DNA of 64,000 bases, from positions 1 to 64,000 of the forward strand of contig JANQLU010000021.1 of the NCBI GenBank assembly GCA_028280445.1, read 5' to 3'. A program made the position numbers and the translations under genes. Position 1 is the stretch's first letter. Every line of letters begins with the position of its first letter. Positions 1-8,509 of this stretch are shown here, in pieces. Under the pieces are notes generated by a model that made no database searches, was not told where the DNA came from, and was given only the letters and a program-made list of their open reading frames with translations. The DNA is from Pirellulaceae bacterium (GTDB lineage: Bacteria > Planctomycetota > Planctomycetia > Pirellulales > Pirellulaceae).

Positions 1-20
1 ACCACGCTTTGCCTGATTTT

Positions 21-121
21 GTGAGCGGCAAGGCGCTAGCCGCCGGTACGAAGCGCAAACGAACCGGCGGCTAGCGCCTTGCCGCTCACAGGATCTGGCT
101 CGGCGGGAGCCTCGCCCTCCC
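21..121. repeat. Family A hairpin plus family D element downstream of ppk1
   Basis: Two 27-base arms (21-47 and 63-89) are perfect inverted complements around a 15-base loop. The left arm begins GTGAGCGGCAAGGCGCTAGC. Family D (GGCTCGGCGGGAGCCTCGCC...) follows at 97-121 and abuts the ppk1 stop. The hairpin could end transcription of the minus-strand operon, but it lacks a T-run. Other family A copies lie near 40.8, 50.6 and 56.3 kb. Confidence 0.85.
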
Positions 122-2230
122 TTACGCTGATTCAATTTCTCCGCGGTGAGGAATAAACACCGTTGATTGAGAATGTTGCTGTTCGTCAAACCAGTTTCGG
201 GCGAGTTGATATAACCACTGTTGGGCTCGAACCGGGGATTTGGATTCGGGAGCCGGTTGATAATTGCCTTCGGCGTCGAGTACGTGTGTTTTCATATTGT
301 CTGAAAAATAGATTTCAAGCAATTCTGTCAAACGGTTTTTGCACTGTTCGTCCAACACGGGGACCATCAACTCGATTCGTTGGTCGAGATTGCGGCCCAT
401 CCAATCGGCACTGGCAATGAACAATTTTTTGTTGCCATCATTGTGAAAACTGAAAATCCTGGCATGCTCCAGAAATCGATCGACAATACTGGTGACGACA
501 ATGTTTTCACTCAGTTTGGGAAATTGGGGACGCAGCGTACAGATCCCGCGGATATTGAGTCGAATTTTCACACCCGCCCGCGAGGCATCGTAAAGTGTTT
601 CGACAATTTTTTTGTCGACCAACGAATTGAGTTTAGCATCGATCGAAGCCGGTTTACCCTGGATCGCATTCTGAGTTTCATTTTGAATGAGTTCCAACAA
701 GGTTTGACGCAGTTCCGTTGGTGCATAGACCAACAACTGTAAAGCTTGCGGCGTCGAGTAGCCGGAAATTGCATTGAAAAACGAAACAGCGTCATTCCCC
801 AATTGTTCATCGCAGGTAAACAAGCTGATGTCGCTGTAGATTTTGGACGTCGATTCGTTGTAATTTCCGGTTCCGAAATGGATATAACGGCGGATGCCCT
901 GTGGCTCTTTGCGAACAACAACACAAACTTTGGCGTGTGTTTTTACTCCGCGGATTCCATAAATGACATCAGCGCCCGCCTCTTCGAGTTTTCGCGCCCA
1001 ATCGATGTTGCGGGCTTCGTCAAACCTGGCTTTCAGCTCGACGATCACAGAAACGCTTTTCCCGTTTTTCGCGGCTTCCATCAGGGCCGCCGCAATTTTG
1101 CTGTTTTTTGCCGTGCGATAAAGTGTTTGCTTGATCGCCAATACATTTTTGTCGTTAGCGGCCGCTTGGACAAATTGTGTTACCGGATCGTAGGATTGAT
1201 ACGGGTGGACCAGCATGCGGTCACCGGCCTCGATCGTTTCAAAAATATCACCATCGACAGGAAATTCGGCTGCTGGTTGGGGCGGCCACGGCTGATCTCG
1301 CAACGCGTCAAATCCTTGGATTTGAACGAGTTCGAAAAACGAGGATAGATCCAACGGTGTCTCGGATGGGTAGGTAAAACTTGCATCGACATCTAGCAAG
1401 CGGTGAAGGAGCTCAAGCATCTCGCTGGACATCGTGGATTCGATTTCCAATGCAACACAATCGCTCGTTTTTCTTGCATCCAGAATTTGCTCCATGCCTT
1501 GTAACAAATCACTGGTCGTATCTTCGTTGAGCCGCATATCGGCGTTCCGCAACACCCGGAACGAAGCGGCAGATTCGATGGTTTTTCCAGGAAACAGTTT
1601 ATCGACGAACAATTTGATAACGTCCTCGACGAGGATGTATTCGTAACCTCGTTTGGAGGACAGGCTCATGAATCGATTCACTTTTGACCGAATTGGCACA
1701 ACAAAAAACGAAGGGTTCTCTGAGACGTCGAGATCTTCATTTTGCACACAGATCAGTACCGCGAGATTGGCTCCGATCAATAGTGGAAATTCTTCGTCGG
1801 GATGAATCGGAATGGGAGTAAAGATATTCAACAGTTCGTCGTCGAATCGTGTTTCCAGGTATTCTAACTGGTTCGGCAAAACATCCATCGTTTTCAAGCG
1901 ATGGATACCGTTGTCTTCGAGCAGTGTTTCCAGTTGTTGAAACGTTTGAAATTGTTCCGTTTTGAATTCTTTCAGCCGTTGCCGAATCACCCGCAGTTGT
2001 TCGGCGGCGGTCAGCCCGTCTGGTGATTTTTTCGCTGGTGAATGTTGATCCAAGATTTGCAAACCGCCGACGCGTACTCGTTGGAATTCGTCGAGGTTCG
2101 AACCGGTAATCGAAAGGAATTTCAATCGTTCCAGCAGCGGGTTTGATTCGCATTGGGCTTGTAGCAAAACGCGTTGATTGAATTCAATCCAGCTGAGTTC
2201 GCGATTGATAAAACGTTTGGTTGCAGACAT
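122..2230 (-). CDS. ppk1: Polyphosphate kinase 1
   Basis: Reversible synthesis of polyphosphate from ATP. The 702 residues match the usual family length. The N-terminus RFINRELSWIEFNQRVL is the PPK1 N-domain signature. The phospholipase-D-like half carries KTHAKV, which holds the histidine that is phosphorylated in E. coli PPK, then IHFGTGNYNE, and later FLEHARIF with the second conserved histidine. All key motifs are intact. It is the last gene of a minus-strand operon, 14 bases after ppx, so enzymes making and degrading polyphosphate are co-expressed. The stop codon touches a family D repeat. Confidence 0.97.
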   Translation of the reverse strand: MSATKRFINRELSWIEFNQRVLLQAQCESNPLLERLKFLSITGSNLDEFQRVRVGGLQILDQHSPAKKSPDGLTAAEQLRVIRQRLKEFKTEQFQTFQQLETLLEDNGIHRLKTMDVLPNQLEYLETRFDDELLNIFTPIPIHPDEEFPLLIGANLAVLICVQNEDLDVSENPSFFVVPIRSKVNRFMSLSSKRGYEYILVEDVIKLFVDKLFPGKTIESAASFRVLRNADMRLNEDTTSDLLQGMEQILDARKTSDCVALEIESTMSSEMLELLHRLLDVDASFTYPSETPLDLSSFFELVQIQGFDALRDQPWPPQPAAEFPVDGDIFETIEAGDRMLVHPYQSYDPVTQFVQAAANDKNVLAIKQTLYRTAKNSKIAAALMEAAKNGKSVSVIVELKARFDEARNIDWARKLEEAGADVIYGIRGVKTHAKVCVVVRKEPQGIRRYIHFGTGNYNESTSKIYSDISLFTCDEQLGNDAVSFFNAISGYSTPQALQLLVYAPTELRQTLLELIQNETQNAIQGKPASIDAKLNSLVDKKIVETLYDASRAGVKIRLNIRGICTLRPQFPKLSENIVVTSIVDRFLEHARIFSFHNDGNKKLFIASADWMGRNLDQRIELMVPVLDEQCKNRLTELLEIYFSDNMKTHVLDAEGNYQPAPESKSPVRAQQWLYQLARNWFDEQQHSQSTVFIPHRGEIESA

Positions 2231-2244
2231 GGATGATTTGTTGT

Positions 2245-3828
2245 TTAAATATTCTTGATGTTTTCCAAAACGACTTGGCGACCAAAGATCGACTCAAAAA
2301 ACTCGCTGTTTTGGTTCAATTCAAATTGTGCAAGTGACGGGTCGCTGACATTTTCGATTTGCAGCACCAGGCGGCTGCCGATAATTTTGCAATTGACTTC
2401 GCCAATCGTCTGATTGCGGCTTGCGTCGAGCGCTTTGGCAATTCGCAAAATGGCTGACAATTTTGAAACGGCAATTCGCGCGTCGCGTTCCAGGCTGCCG
2501 TAACCTTCGTGTCGCTGCTGAGGCTGGGCCCGTCGGTGGTAGCGGGCAACCAAAGCGATCATCATTTGATCGTCGGCACCGATGCCAAAAAATTCACTGT
2601 TACGAATCAGGAACATCGAATGTTTGTGGAAACTGCGCGAACTGACATATTGGCCAACCTCGTGCAGCAATGACGCCAGATACAAAATGGTTCGATAACG
2701 GCGGCCCAGTTGATGCAGGTCAGTCAATTGATTGAAAATCTGGCGTGAAATTTCGGCAACATGTTTCGCATGAGCTTCGTCGAAGTGATATTTACGACCC
2801 ACCGTAATTGCGGAATTAAAAATTTGCCGTTCGATGGAGGTTTGCCAAACGCCTTCCATTCCCATTTCGGTAATCAGCCCATCGCGTAAATTGACATTGG
2901 AAATGATGATTTCTTGCATTCCTGTTTCGCGGGCAATCGATTCATAAGACAAAAGAGTTAACACCAGCGTTTCAGCATCGGGAACACTCAACGGAAAGCG
3001 TCTGGCCAATTTTTCGGGCGTCAACGTCAATATTTCGCTGTTGAATTCGTGTAATGTTTCGATGTCGATCGTAACGATTTCGTTGGCCGGATTTTTCTGC
3101 AACAGTTCCGACGCAACAAACCGAATTTCGCTTCCCATCGCGATGAAGTTTTTTTGTGTTCCGTCAGTTAATTGCTCGTTGACCTCTGAAACAATCTGGT
3201 TGATCGGCGAATGGAGCAGATTTCGCATTTTCTCAACAGGAACATTGAACGCCTCAAGTTTTTGGCGAATCCGCAATGATCCAGTGCGAAAGGTACGCCA
3301 GAAATTGACGTCACGATTGTCCAGGATCAACATCTCGGTCGAACCACCACCAATTTCACAAACAATATTTTGTGAATTTTCCGGTGGGTCGAGTTGATCG
3401 AGGACGGGCAAAATTCCCAGGTAGGTGACTCGGTGCAATTCCGCCACATCAAATGGTTCGATTTCAAATCCTGTGGCGATAAAAATTCGGTCGTGGAACG
3501 CCAGTCGATTGGCTGCTTCGCGGACAGCACTGGTGGCGACAACACGGATACAATCTTTTGATGTGATCTGGTATTCGTTCAGTTTTTCGCGGTAGATCCG
3601 CAAGACGTAGACGCAATCCTCGATTGTTTTCTGCGAAATTTTTCCCGTCAGAAATGAGTCGCGGCCAAGGTTGACTGCCTGGCTCAGGTTTTCCAGAATC
3701 CGAACCGACTCCACTCCGCGGATTTCGGCAATCGCCATGCGAACGGAACTGGCACCGATATCGATCACCGCCACGATCCGTGGCGCAATGCTGGAGGACG
3801 TTTCGACGGATTCAAATTCTGTTGACAT
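2245..3828 (-). CDS. ppx: Exopolyphosphatase / GppA-like phosphatase with C-terminal HD domain
   Basis: Hydrolyses terminal phosphates from polyphosphate, or the pppGpp 5' phosphate in GppA-type members. The N-terminal actin-like ATPase fold starts with VIDIGASSVRMAIAEIRG (phosphate-1 loop), and GGGSTEMLIL is the second loop. The C-terminal third has an HD-type domain (LLHEVGQYVSSRSFHKHS), as in long Ppx/GppA proteins. Length is 527 residues. It lies 6 bases after the ROK kinase and 14 before ppk1. Sequence alone cannot separate Ppx from GppA specificity; the ppk1 neighbour favours polyphosphate. Confidence 0.93.
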   Translation of the reverse strand: MSTEFESVETSSSIAPRIVAVIDIGASSVRMAIAEIRGVESVRILENLSQAVNLGRDSFLTGKISQKTIEDCVYVLRIYREKLNEYQITSKDCIRVVATSAVREAANRLAFHDRIFIATGFEIEPFDVAELHRVTYLGILPVLDQLDPPENSQNIVCEIGGGSTEMLILDNRDVNFWRTFRTGSLRIRQKLEAFNVPVEKMRNLLHSPINQIVSEVNEQLTDGTQKNFIAMGSEIRFVASELLQKNPANEIVTIDIETLHEFNSEILTLTPEKLARRFPLSVPDAETLVLTLLSYESIARETGMQEIIISNVNLRDGLITEMGMEGVWQTSIERQIFNSAITVGRKYHFDEAHAKHVAEISRQIFNQLTDLHQLGRRYRTILYLASLLHEVGQYVSSRSFHKHSMFLIRNSEFFGIGADDQMMIALVARYHRRAQPQQRHEGYGSLERDARIAVSKLSAILRIAKALDASRNQTIGEVNCKIIGSRLVLQIENVSDPSLAQFELNQNSEFFESIFGRQVVLENIKNI

Positions 3829-3834
3829 TACGAT

Positions 3835-4824
3835 TCAGTTTTTTGATGATTCGATGGACGCTTGAGCCCAACCCGCAGCTCCCATCGCGGTGGCGTCGTC
3901 ACCCAGTTTTGCCGCGACAACTTTGAAAACGTCGCGGTAGGCGGGCAAGACTCGTTTTTTTGAAAATTGGTTAACACGATCAACGAACAATTTCGGCAAG
4001 GCTTCGACCAATCCTCCCCCGAGCACCACAATATCTGGTGCCAGTAAATGTACGATGGTTACGATGGACAAACCCAAGTGATCGGCCGCATTTTCCAAAA
4101 TGTCTTTGACCGCGCGATCGCCGTTTTCAACCGATTCGGACAATGCTCCGCTGCGGATGGACCGAATGTCGGTACCATGATTTTCCATTAAATACGGTGC
4201 TTGCCCGCGGTAAGCCGCCTGGGCCGCTGCGCCGGATATCGCAAGTCGACTGGCAACCGATTCCAGGGTTCCGGCGTTTCCACAGCCATCCAGCGGTCCA
4301 TTAGGAACTAGCGGAATGTGACCAATTTCCATACAAGTGCAATTGGTGCCGTGCAAGATCTGTCCATTATACACACATCCGCCGCCAATTCCGGTCCCTG
4401 GAAAAACGCCTACCACACAGCGAGCACCTTTGGCCGCTCCGAATTTGTATTCACCAAAAACGCCTGCATCGACATCATTGGCGATCACGGCGGAGCAACC
4501 GAATTCGGATTCCAGTCGTTTTTTGATCTGTACGTTTGACCATCCCAGGTTGGGAGCTTCGTGAATGATCCCTTTTTGCAGATCCAGCGGTCCGGGACAG
4601 CCAACGCCGATGCCCGCGATTTGTGAATTGTCGATTTCGGCTTTTTTTTGAGCTTCCTCGATTGTTTCGCAGATGCGATCGAGTCCGGCTTCTTTTCCCT
4701 CGAACCCTTTGGTTTTTTTGCGGGCGCGAGTCACGATATCGAGTTCCTGGTCGAAAATGACCGCCAACATCTTGGTTCCACCAAGATCGAATCCAATCCA
4801 ATATTTTTTGTTGTTTGATGACAC
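3835..4824 (-). CDS. ROK-family sugar kinase (glucokinase-like)
   Basis: Predicted sugar kinase: IGFDLGGTKMLAVIFD is the N-terminal phosphate loop and GVGCPGPLDLQKG the ROK signature. The zinc motif, normally CxCGxxGC, reads DGCGNAGT, so two of three cysteines are missing. The frame stays open to 4929, but bases 4921-4968 are part of a repeat duplicated at 5062-5111. I therefore place the start at the GTG at 4824 (VSSNNKKYWIG), giving 329 residues. It is first in the operon with ppx and ppk1, so polyphosphate could be its phosphate donor; that is inference from context. Substrate unknown. Confidence 0.88.
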   Translation of the reverse strand: MSSNNKKYWIGFDLGGTKMLAVIFDQELDIVTRARKKTKGFEGKEAGLDRICETIEEAQKKAEIDNSQIAGIGVGCPGPLDLQKGIIHEAPNLGWSNVQIKKRLESEFGCSAVIANDVDAGVFGEYKFGAAKGARCVVGVFPGTGIGGGCVYNGQILHGTNCTCMEIGHIPLVPNGPLDGCGNAGTLESVASRLAISGAAAQAAYRGQAPYLMENHGTDIRSIRSGALSESVENGDRAVKDILENAADHLGLSIVTIVHLLAPDIVVLGGGLVEALPKLFVDRVNQFSKKRVLPAYRDVFKVVAAKLGDDATAMGAAGWAQASIESSKN

Positions 4825-4920
4825 TTTGCTATTTCCGTAAACAATTGAATCCACCAGTTTATCAAATTGGGTCCAATCGGGGACGGTGCTCTCAGGAGCA
4901 GCTCGGTGGAACTCACACGG

Positions 4921-5306
4921 CTTCCGCATGGTGGTCTTCTAGCAAAAAGCTCACGCAGAGTCGCAGAGGCGCAGAGGTCTGGACGGGAGGGCGAGGCTCC
5001 TGCCGAGCCGCATTGGGACGAGTTCCAAAGCCATCGTGAGCGGCAAGGCGGGAACCTCTCGATTTCCCGCATGTTGGTCTTCTAGCAAAAAGCTCACGCA
5101 GAGTCGCAGAGCTTTAGGAAAAACTATGAATATTCACGACTGTAATTTGCAGGCGTCATACAAATACAAAGCTCGCCAGATGTATTTGTTTAAATCTTCG
5201 CGGCTCGGCAGGAGCCTCGCCCTCCCGTCCAGACCTCTGCGCCTCCGCGACTCTGCGTGAGCCTTTTTTTGATTCTGCAGGCGGCTAGCGCATTGCCGCT
5301 CACAGG
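4921..5306. repeat. Intergenic repeat cluster (families A, C, D and a direct repeat)
   Basis: A segment of about 48 bases is present twice in direct orientation (4921-4968 and 5062-5111, sharing GGTCTTCTAGCAAAAAGCTC). Family C (CTCACGCAGAGTCGCAGAG) occurs near 4951 and 5093 and inverted near 5234-5262. Family D occurs at 4984-5010 and inverted at 5198-5228. Half arms of family A lie at 5036 and about 5281. No gene is supported here. Confidence 0.85.
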
Positions 5307-5314
5307 ATGTAGAA

Positions 5315-6250
5315 TCAATCGGGAAATTTAAATCGTTGAACCCGATTGTTATAAGAGTCCAAAACATGGATGAACCCTTGGGAGTCCATGGCCATGCCCC
5401 AAGGTTGATGGAGTTGACCGGGTTGTTTTCCAGGTCCTCCCCAGATCGCGACGGGTTTTCCGTCCAGTGTCATTTTCTGGATTCGATGATTGCCCCATTC
5501 GCAAACATAGACATAGCCTTTTCCGTCCAGCAGAATTCCGTAGGGGTAACGCATTTGTCCGGGATCCGTGCCGTTTTCTCCAAACGAGCGGAGGAATTTG
5601 ACCGTCGGCCCTGATGCATCGAAGACTTGGATGCGATGGTTGCACGCGTCTGCTACCCACAGATGGTCATTTTTATCGATGGCGATTCCTTGTGGTCGCA
5701 TGAATTGTGAATTTTCACTGCCGTGCGAGCCAAATTGCGTCAAGTATTTTCCATCGTTGGAAAATTTCTGAATGCGATCGAAGTCTCCGTATTCGCCGAC
5801 AAAGTAGTTGCCTTTGGAATCCATCACGACATCGGTCAGGAATTCGAATTCTCCGTTGCCCCGTCCCAGTGTTCCGCCAATTGTTTTTTCCTCAAGCAAT
5901 TTTCCCTCGGGAGTATAGGTCAAAACGCGCTGATAGTGTGTATCTCCGACCATCAGATTTCCATCGTTGTCGATGCCCAATCCACAAGGTTTACCGTTTT
6001 TGATTTCCGGTGTTCGCCAACTGCGAATGAAATTGCCGTCTCGGTCAAACACCTGGATGCGTCCCACTTTGTCGACGATGAACAGTCGATCCTGCGAGTC
6101 ACAAACGATTGCCCGCGGCGTTTGGAATTGTTTTTCGGAAAGCCCGCGTCCGCCCCAAACCAGCACTTGATCCGGATCGGATTTGTTGGATTTCAGGCAG
6201 CCGGAAATCAACACGAGCATGGTCAGCACGGCAATGAATTTGGCAGGCAT
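5315..6250 (-). CDS. NHL-repeat lipoprotein (beta-propeller)
   Basis: Probably a six-bladed NHL propeller anchored outside the inner membrane. I start at the ATG at 6250, giving MPAKFIAVLTMLVLISGC, a lipoprotein signal with lipobox ISGC. The in-frame extension to 6298 would spoil the signal. Repeats with the pattern F..P.GI..D..G..YV.D..NHRIQ run through the 311-residue protein, such as VADACNHRIQVFD and VCEWGNHRIQKM. NHL lipoproteins act as binding or scaffold modules and no enzymatic residues are evident. It is monocistronic on the minus strand and ends beside a repeat cluster. Confidence 0.88.
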   Translation of the reverse strand: MPAKFIAVLTMLVLISGCLKSNKSDPDQVLVWGGRGLSEKQFQTPRAIVCDSQDRLFIVDKVGRIQVFDRDGNFIRSWRTPEIKNGKPCGLGIDNDGNLMVGDTHYQRVLTYTPEGKLLEEKTIGGTLGRGNGEFEFLTDVVMDSKGNYFVGEYGDFDRIQKFSNDGKYLTQFGSHGSENSQFMRPQGIAIDKNDHLWVADACNHRIQVFDASGPTVKFLRSFGENGTDPGQMRYPYGILLDGKGYVYVCEWGNHRIQKMTLDGKPVAIWGGPGKQPGQLHQPWGMAMDSQGFIHVLDSYNNRVQRFKFPD

Positions 6251-6445
6251 TTTCAGCTTGGGAAAACTGCGTTGTTGAAAGTGTCTCGGTAAGTGCATTC
6301 GATTTACAGGGGCATGGAGCGCGACATTTCGAGGATCTGGTTAGCCACTTGACCAGCAAATAGTTTAACCGATATTATTCAGCGACGATTCACACTTTTG
6401 GTTGGCCGATGGAATTGCAGTCGGCCACAGATTGGCTTTGCCGGC

Positions 6446-7579
6446 ATGGCGCCCGTTGTTCTCGATGTAAATCAGGCTGAAGATCCGCGAGATGTGGTCC
6501 ACCGTGCAGTCGCCGCATTGGCCGAAGGTAAAATTGTAGCGCTGCCTACAGAAACGGTCTATGGCTTGGCTGCCAGTGCGCTTCATCCCGTCGCCGTTGA
6601 GCGGCTGCTGGATATCAAGGGACGTGATGTCAACAAGCCATTTGCACTGGCGATCAAAAGCGCCGACGACGCCCTGGATTACGTTCCGGATATGTCGGCC
6701 AAGGCTCGGCGGCTGGCTCGACGATGTTGGCCCGGGCCGGTGACGTTAGTGCTGAATGATTCCCATCCCGATAGTGTTGTTGGACGTCTGCCCGACAGTG
6801 TTCAATTGTCGGTGGTTCCCAAAGGGACGGTCGGATTGCGCGTTCCCGCAAACGAAATTTCATTACAAATCTTGCGTTTGTTGGCAGGTCCGTTAGTTTT
6901 GACCAGTGCGAATCGTTCGGGTCAAGCGGATATGTCGGATCCAGAAAGTATTCGCGATGTCTTTGGCAGTGAAGTAGATTTGATTGTCAACGACGGACCT
7001 TGTCGTTATGGGCAACCGTCGTCGGTCGTCATGATTGATAAAAATGATGAAATCAAGATGTTGCGCGAAGGCGTAGTACAAAAAACGGTGGTAGAACAAT
7101 TGTCTGGATTTATGGCGTTGGTGGTTTGTACGGGGAACACATGTCGCAGCCCGATGGCCGAAGCGATTCTGCGCGATCAGATTGCGAAAAAACTAAACTG
7201 TTCGGTCGACGAGTTGGCCGAAAAAGGGATCTCGGTGAGTTCCGCTGGAATCGCGGCAATGTCCGGTGGGCGGCCATCACCAGAGGCCGTAACGGTGTTG
7301 CAAGATTTTCAAATCGACATTTCCGATCATTTATCGCAACCAGTAACGGATCGTTTGGCACGGCATGCGGATCTAATTTTGACGATGACCGAAGGGCATC
7401 GTTACGCCATAGTTTCCAATTGGCCAGATATTGCTCCGCGAACACATTTGTTGCGAAAGGATGGACAGGATGTGACAGATCCGATCGGGTATTCCGAGGC
7501 GGTTTATAAATCGTGTGCCCAACAAATTAGCGAGAATCTCCAAAAATGGGTCGACGAAACAGATTTCACAGCGAACTGA
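6446..7579 (+). CDS. Fusion of L-threonylcarbamoyladenylate synthase (Sua5/YrdC/YwlC) and low-molecular-weight protein (arginine) phosphatase (YwlE-like)
   Basis: Residues 1 to about 215 are a Sua5/YwlC domain, with VALPTETVYGLAASALHP and KGRDVNKPFALAI. It makes threonylcarbamoyl-AMP for t6A modification of ANN-decoding tRNAs. From about residue 223 a complete LMW phosphatase follows: VCTGNTCRSPMAEA holds the CX5R loop (Cys228) and VTDPIG the general acid Asp (345). Thr at Cys+4 is what B. subtilis YwlE uses for phospho-arginine selectivity; tyrosine phosphatases usually have Ile or Val there. The start is taken at the ATG at 6446 (377 residues); an in-frame ATG at 6398 is possible. rpiB follows after 9 bases, mirroring the ywlC-ywlE-ywlF order of Bacillus. 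Confidence 0.92.
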   Translation: MAPVVLDVNQAEDPRDVVHRAVAALAEGKIVALPTETVYGLAASALHPVAVERLLDIKGRDVNKPFALAIKSADDALDYVPDMSAKARRLARRCWPGPVTLVLNDSHPDSVVGRLPDSVQLSVVPKGTVGLRVPANEISLQILRLLAGPLVLTSANRSGQADMSDPESIRDVFGSEVDLIVNDGPCRYGQPSSVVMIDKNDEIKMLREGVVQKTVVEQLSGFMALVVCTGNTCRSPMAEAILRDQIAKKLNCSVDELAEKGISVSSAGIAAMSGGRPSPEAVTVLQDFQIDISDHLSQPVTDRLARHADLILTMTEGHRYAIVSNWPDIAPRTHLLRKDGQDVTDPIGYSEAVYKSCAQQISENLQKWVDETDFTAN

Positions 7580-7588
7580 GGGTGCGAA

Positions 7589-8050
7589 ATGAAAATCTCC
7601 ATTGGTAGTGATCATCGTGGCGTCGAAGTACGGCAGTCGCTGATCGAAACGCTCGAAAGCTGGGATTATCAAATTGTCGATTGCGGTTCGTTTGGAACGG
7701 AAAGTTGTGATTACCCGGACATCGCGCGCGAAGTTTGTGAACGATTGGTGGCCGGTGAGGTCGAACGCGGGATCCTGTTGTGTGGTACTGGAATCGGAAT
7801 GTCGATCGCCGCCAACAAAATTCGAGGGATTCGCGCAGCTGTTTGTAACGATTTAAAAAGCGCTGAGATGAGTCGTCGACACAACGATGCGAACGTCCTG
7901 TGCCTATCCGCCGATATCATGGCCGAGCGTTCGCTCGATGATGTCGTCAAACGGTGGCTGGAAACGGAATTCGAAGGCGGACGTCATCAACGTCGTGTTG
8001 ATAAAATTGGCGAGTTGTTTCAATGGCAACGTGAAACAACTGCCGAATAG
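7589..8050 (+). CDS. rpiB: Ribose-5-phosphate isomerase B
   Basis: Interconverts ribose-5-phosphate and ribulose-5-phosphate in the pentose phosphate pathway. The 153 residues fit the RpiB/LacAB family. IGSDHRGVEVRQ is the N-terminal substrate loop, LLCGTGIGMSIAANK holds the catalytic cysteine and anion-binding loop, and SRRHNDANVLCL is conserved. A GAGGGTG ribosome-binding site precedes the ATG. It starts 9 bases after the Sua5-phosphatase fusion, so the two are almost certainly co-transcribed. Confidence 0.96.
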   Translation: MKISIGSDHRGVEVRQSLIETLESWDYQIVDCGSFGTESCDYPDIAREVCERLVAGEVERGILLCGTGIGMSIAANKIRGIRAAVCNDLKSAEMSRRHNDANVLCLSADIMAERSLDDVVKRWLETEFEGGRHQRRVDKIGELFQWQRETTAE

Positions 8051-8062
8051 TCGATCGACGAT

Positions 8063-8335
8063 TCAATGTAATGGTTGGCTGTTGGGTCGGTAAAAACCGA
8101 TTTTCTCAAGTGCCTTGTAGACTTCTTCCAGCGTTTTTTCACCAAAGTTGGAAATGCTGAGCAATTCTTCGCGTGTCGTATGCAGAAGATCTCGAACCGT
8201 AAAAATTCCTTTTTCTTCGAGGCAATTGGTAGTGCGAACGGTCAAGCCAATTTCTGCTGTACTGAGTTCGAGTTTTTCCTGCTGGTTGAGGTAAGCTTCT
8301 TCGGCCTGACTCAATGGAATCCGAGTTCGCGTCAT
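8063..8335 (-). CDS. Stand-alone RNA polymerase alpha C-terminal-domain protein
   Basis: A small protein (90 residues) ending in a helix-hairpin-helix fold like the alpha-CTD of RNA polymerase: ELSTAEIGLTVRTTNCLEE, TVRDLLHTTREELLSISNFG and LEEVYKALEKIGF. In RpoA this module contacts UP-element DNA and activators; here there is no N-terminal assembly domain. The frame opens at 8404, but GGGAGGG lies six bases before the ATG at 8335, so I start there. It converges with rpiB 12 bases away. It may bind DNA or a polymerase partner, or be a HhH protein of other function. Confidence 0.85.
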   Translation of the reverse strand: MTRTRIPLSQAEEAYLNQQEKLELSTAEIGLTVRTTNCLEEKGIFTVRDLLHTTREELLSISNFGEKTLEEVYKALEKIGFYRPNSQPLH

Positions 8336-8509
8336 GGGGTTCCCTCCCAAAAAATGATTGAGGTCAAAACCATCAGTCGGTTTTCGATTGACGTTCGTTG
8401 CCATAACATAATCTTTACGCTGACAACTCCCAAAAGCGTATCAGCGTATCACAAATTTCAAAAAGCTCCAATGCACTGCTAGCAAGTAGTGACGGATTCC
8501 ATAGTTAAC

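Noticed and set aside
746..1348. Long plus-strand open frame (200 codons) opposite ppk1
   Set aside because: It is antisense to well-conserved ppk1 coding sequence, has no ribosome-binding site and no recognisable domain.
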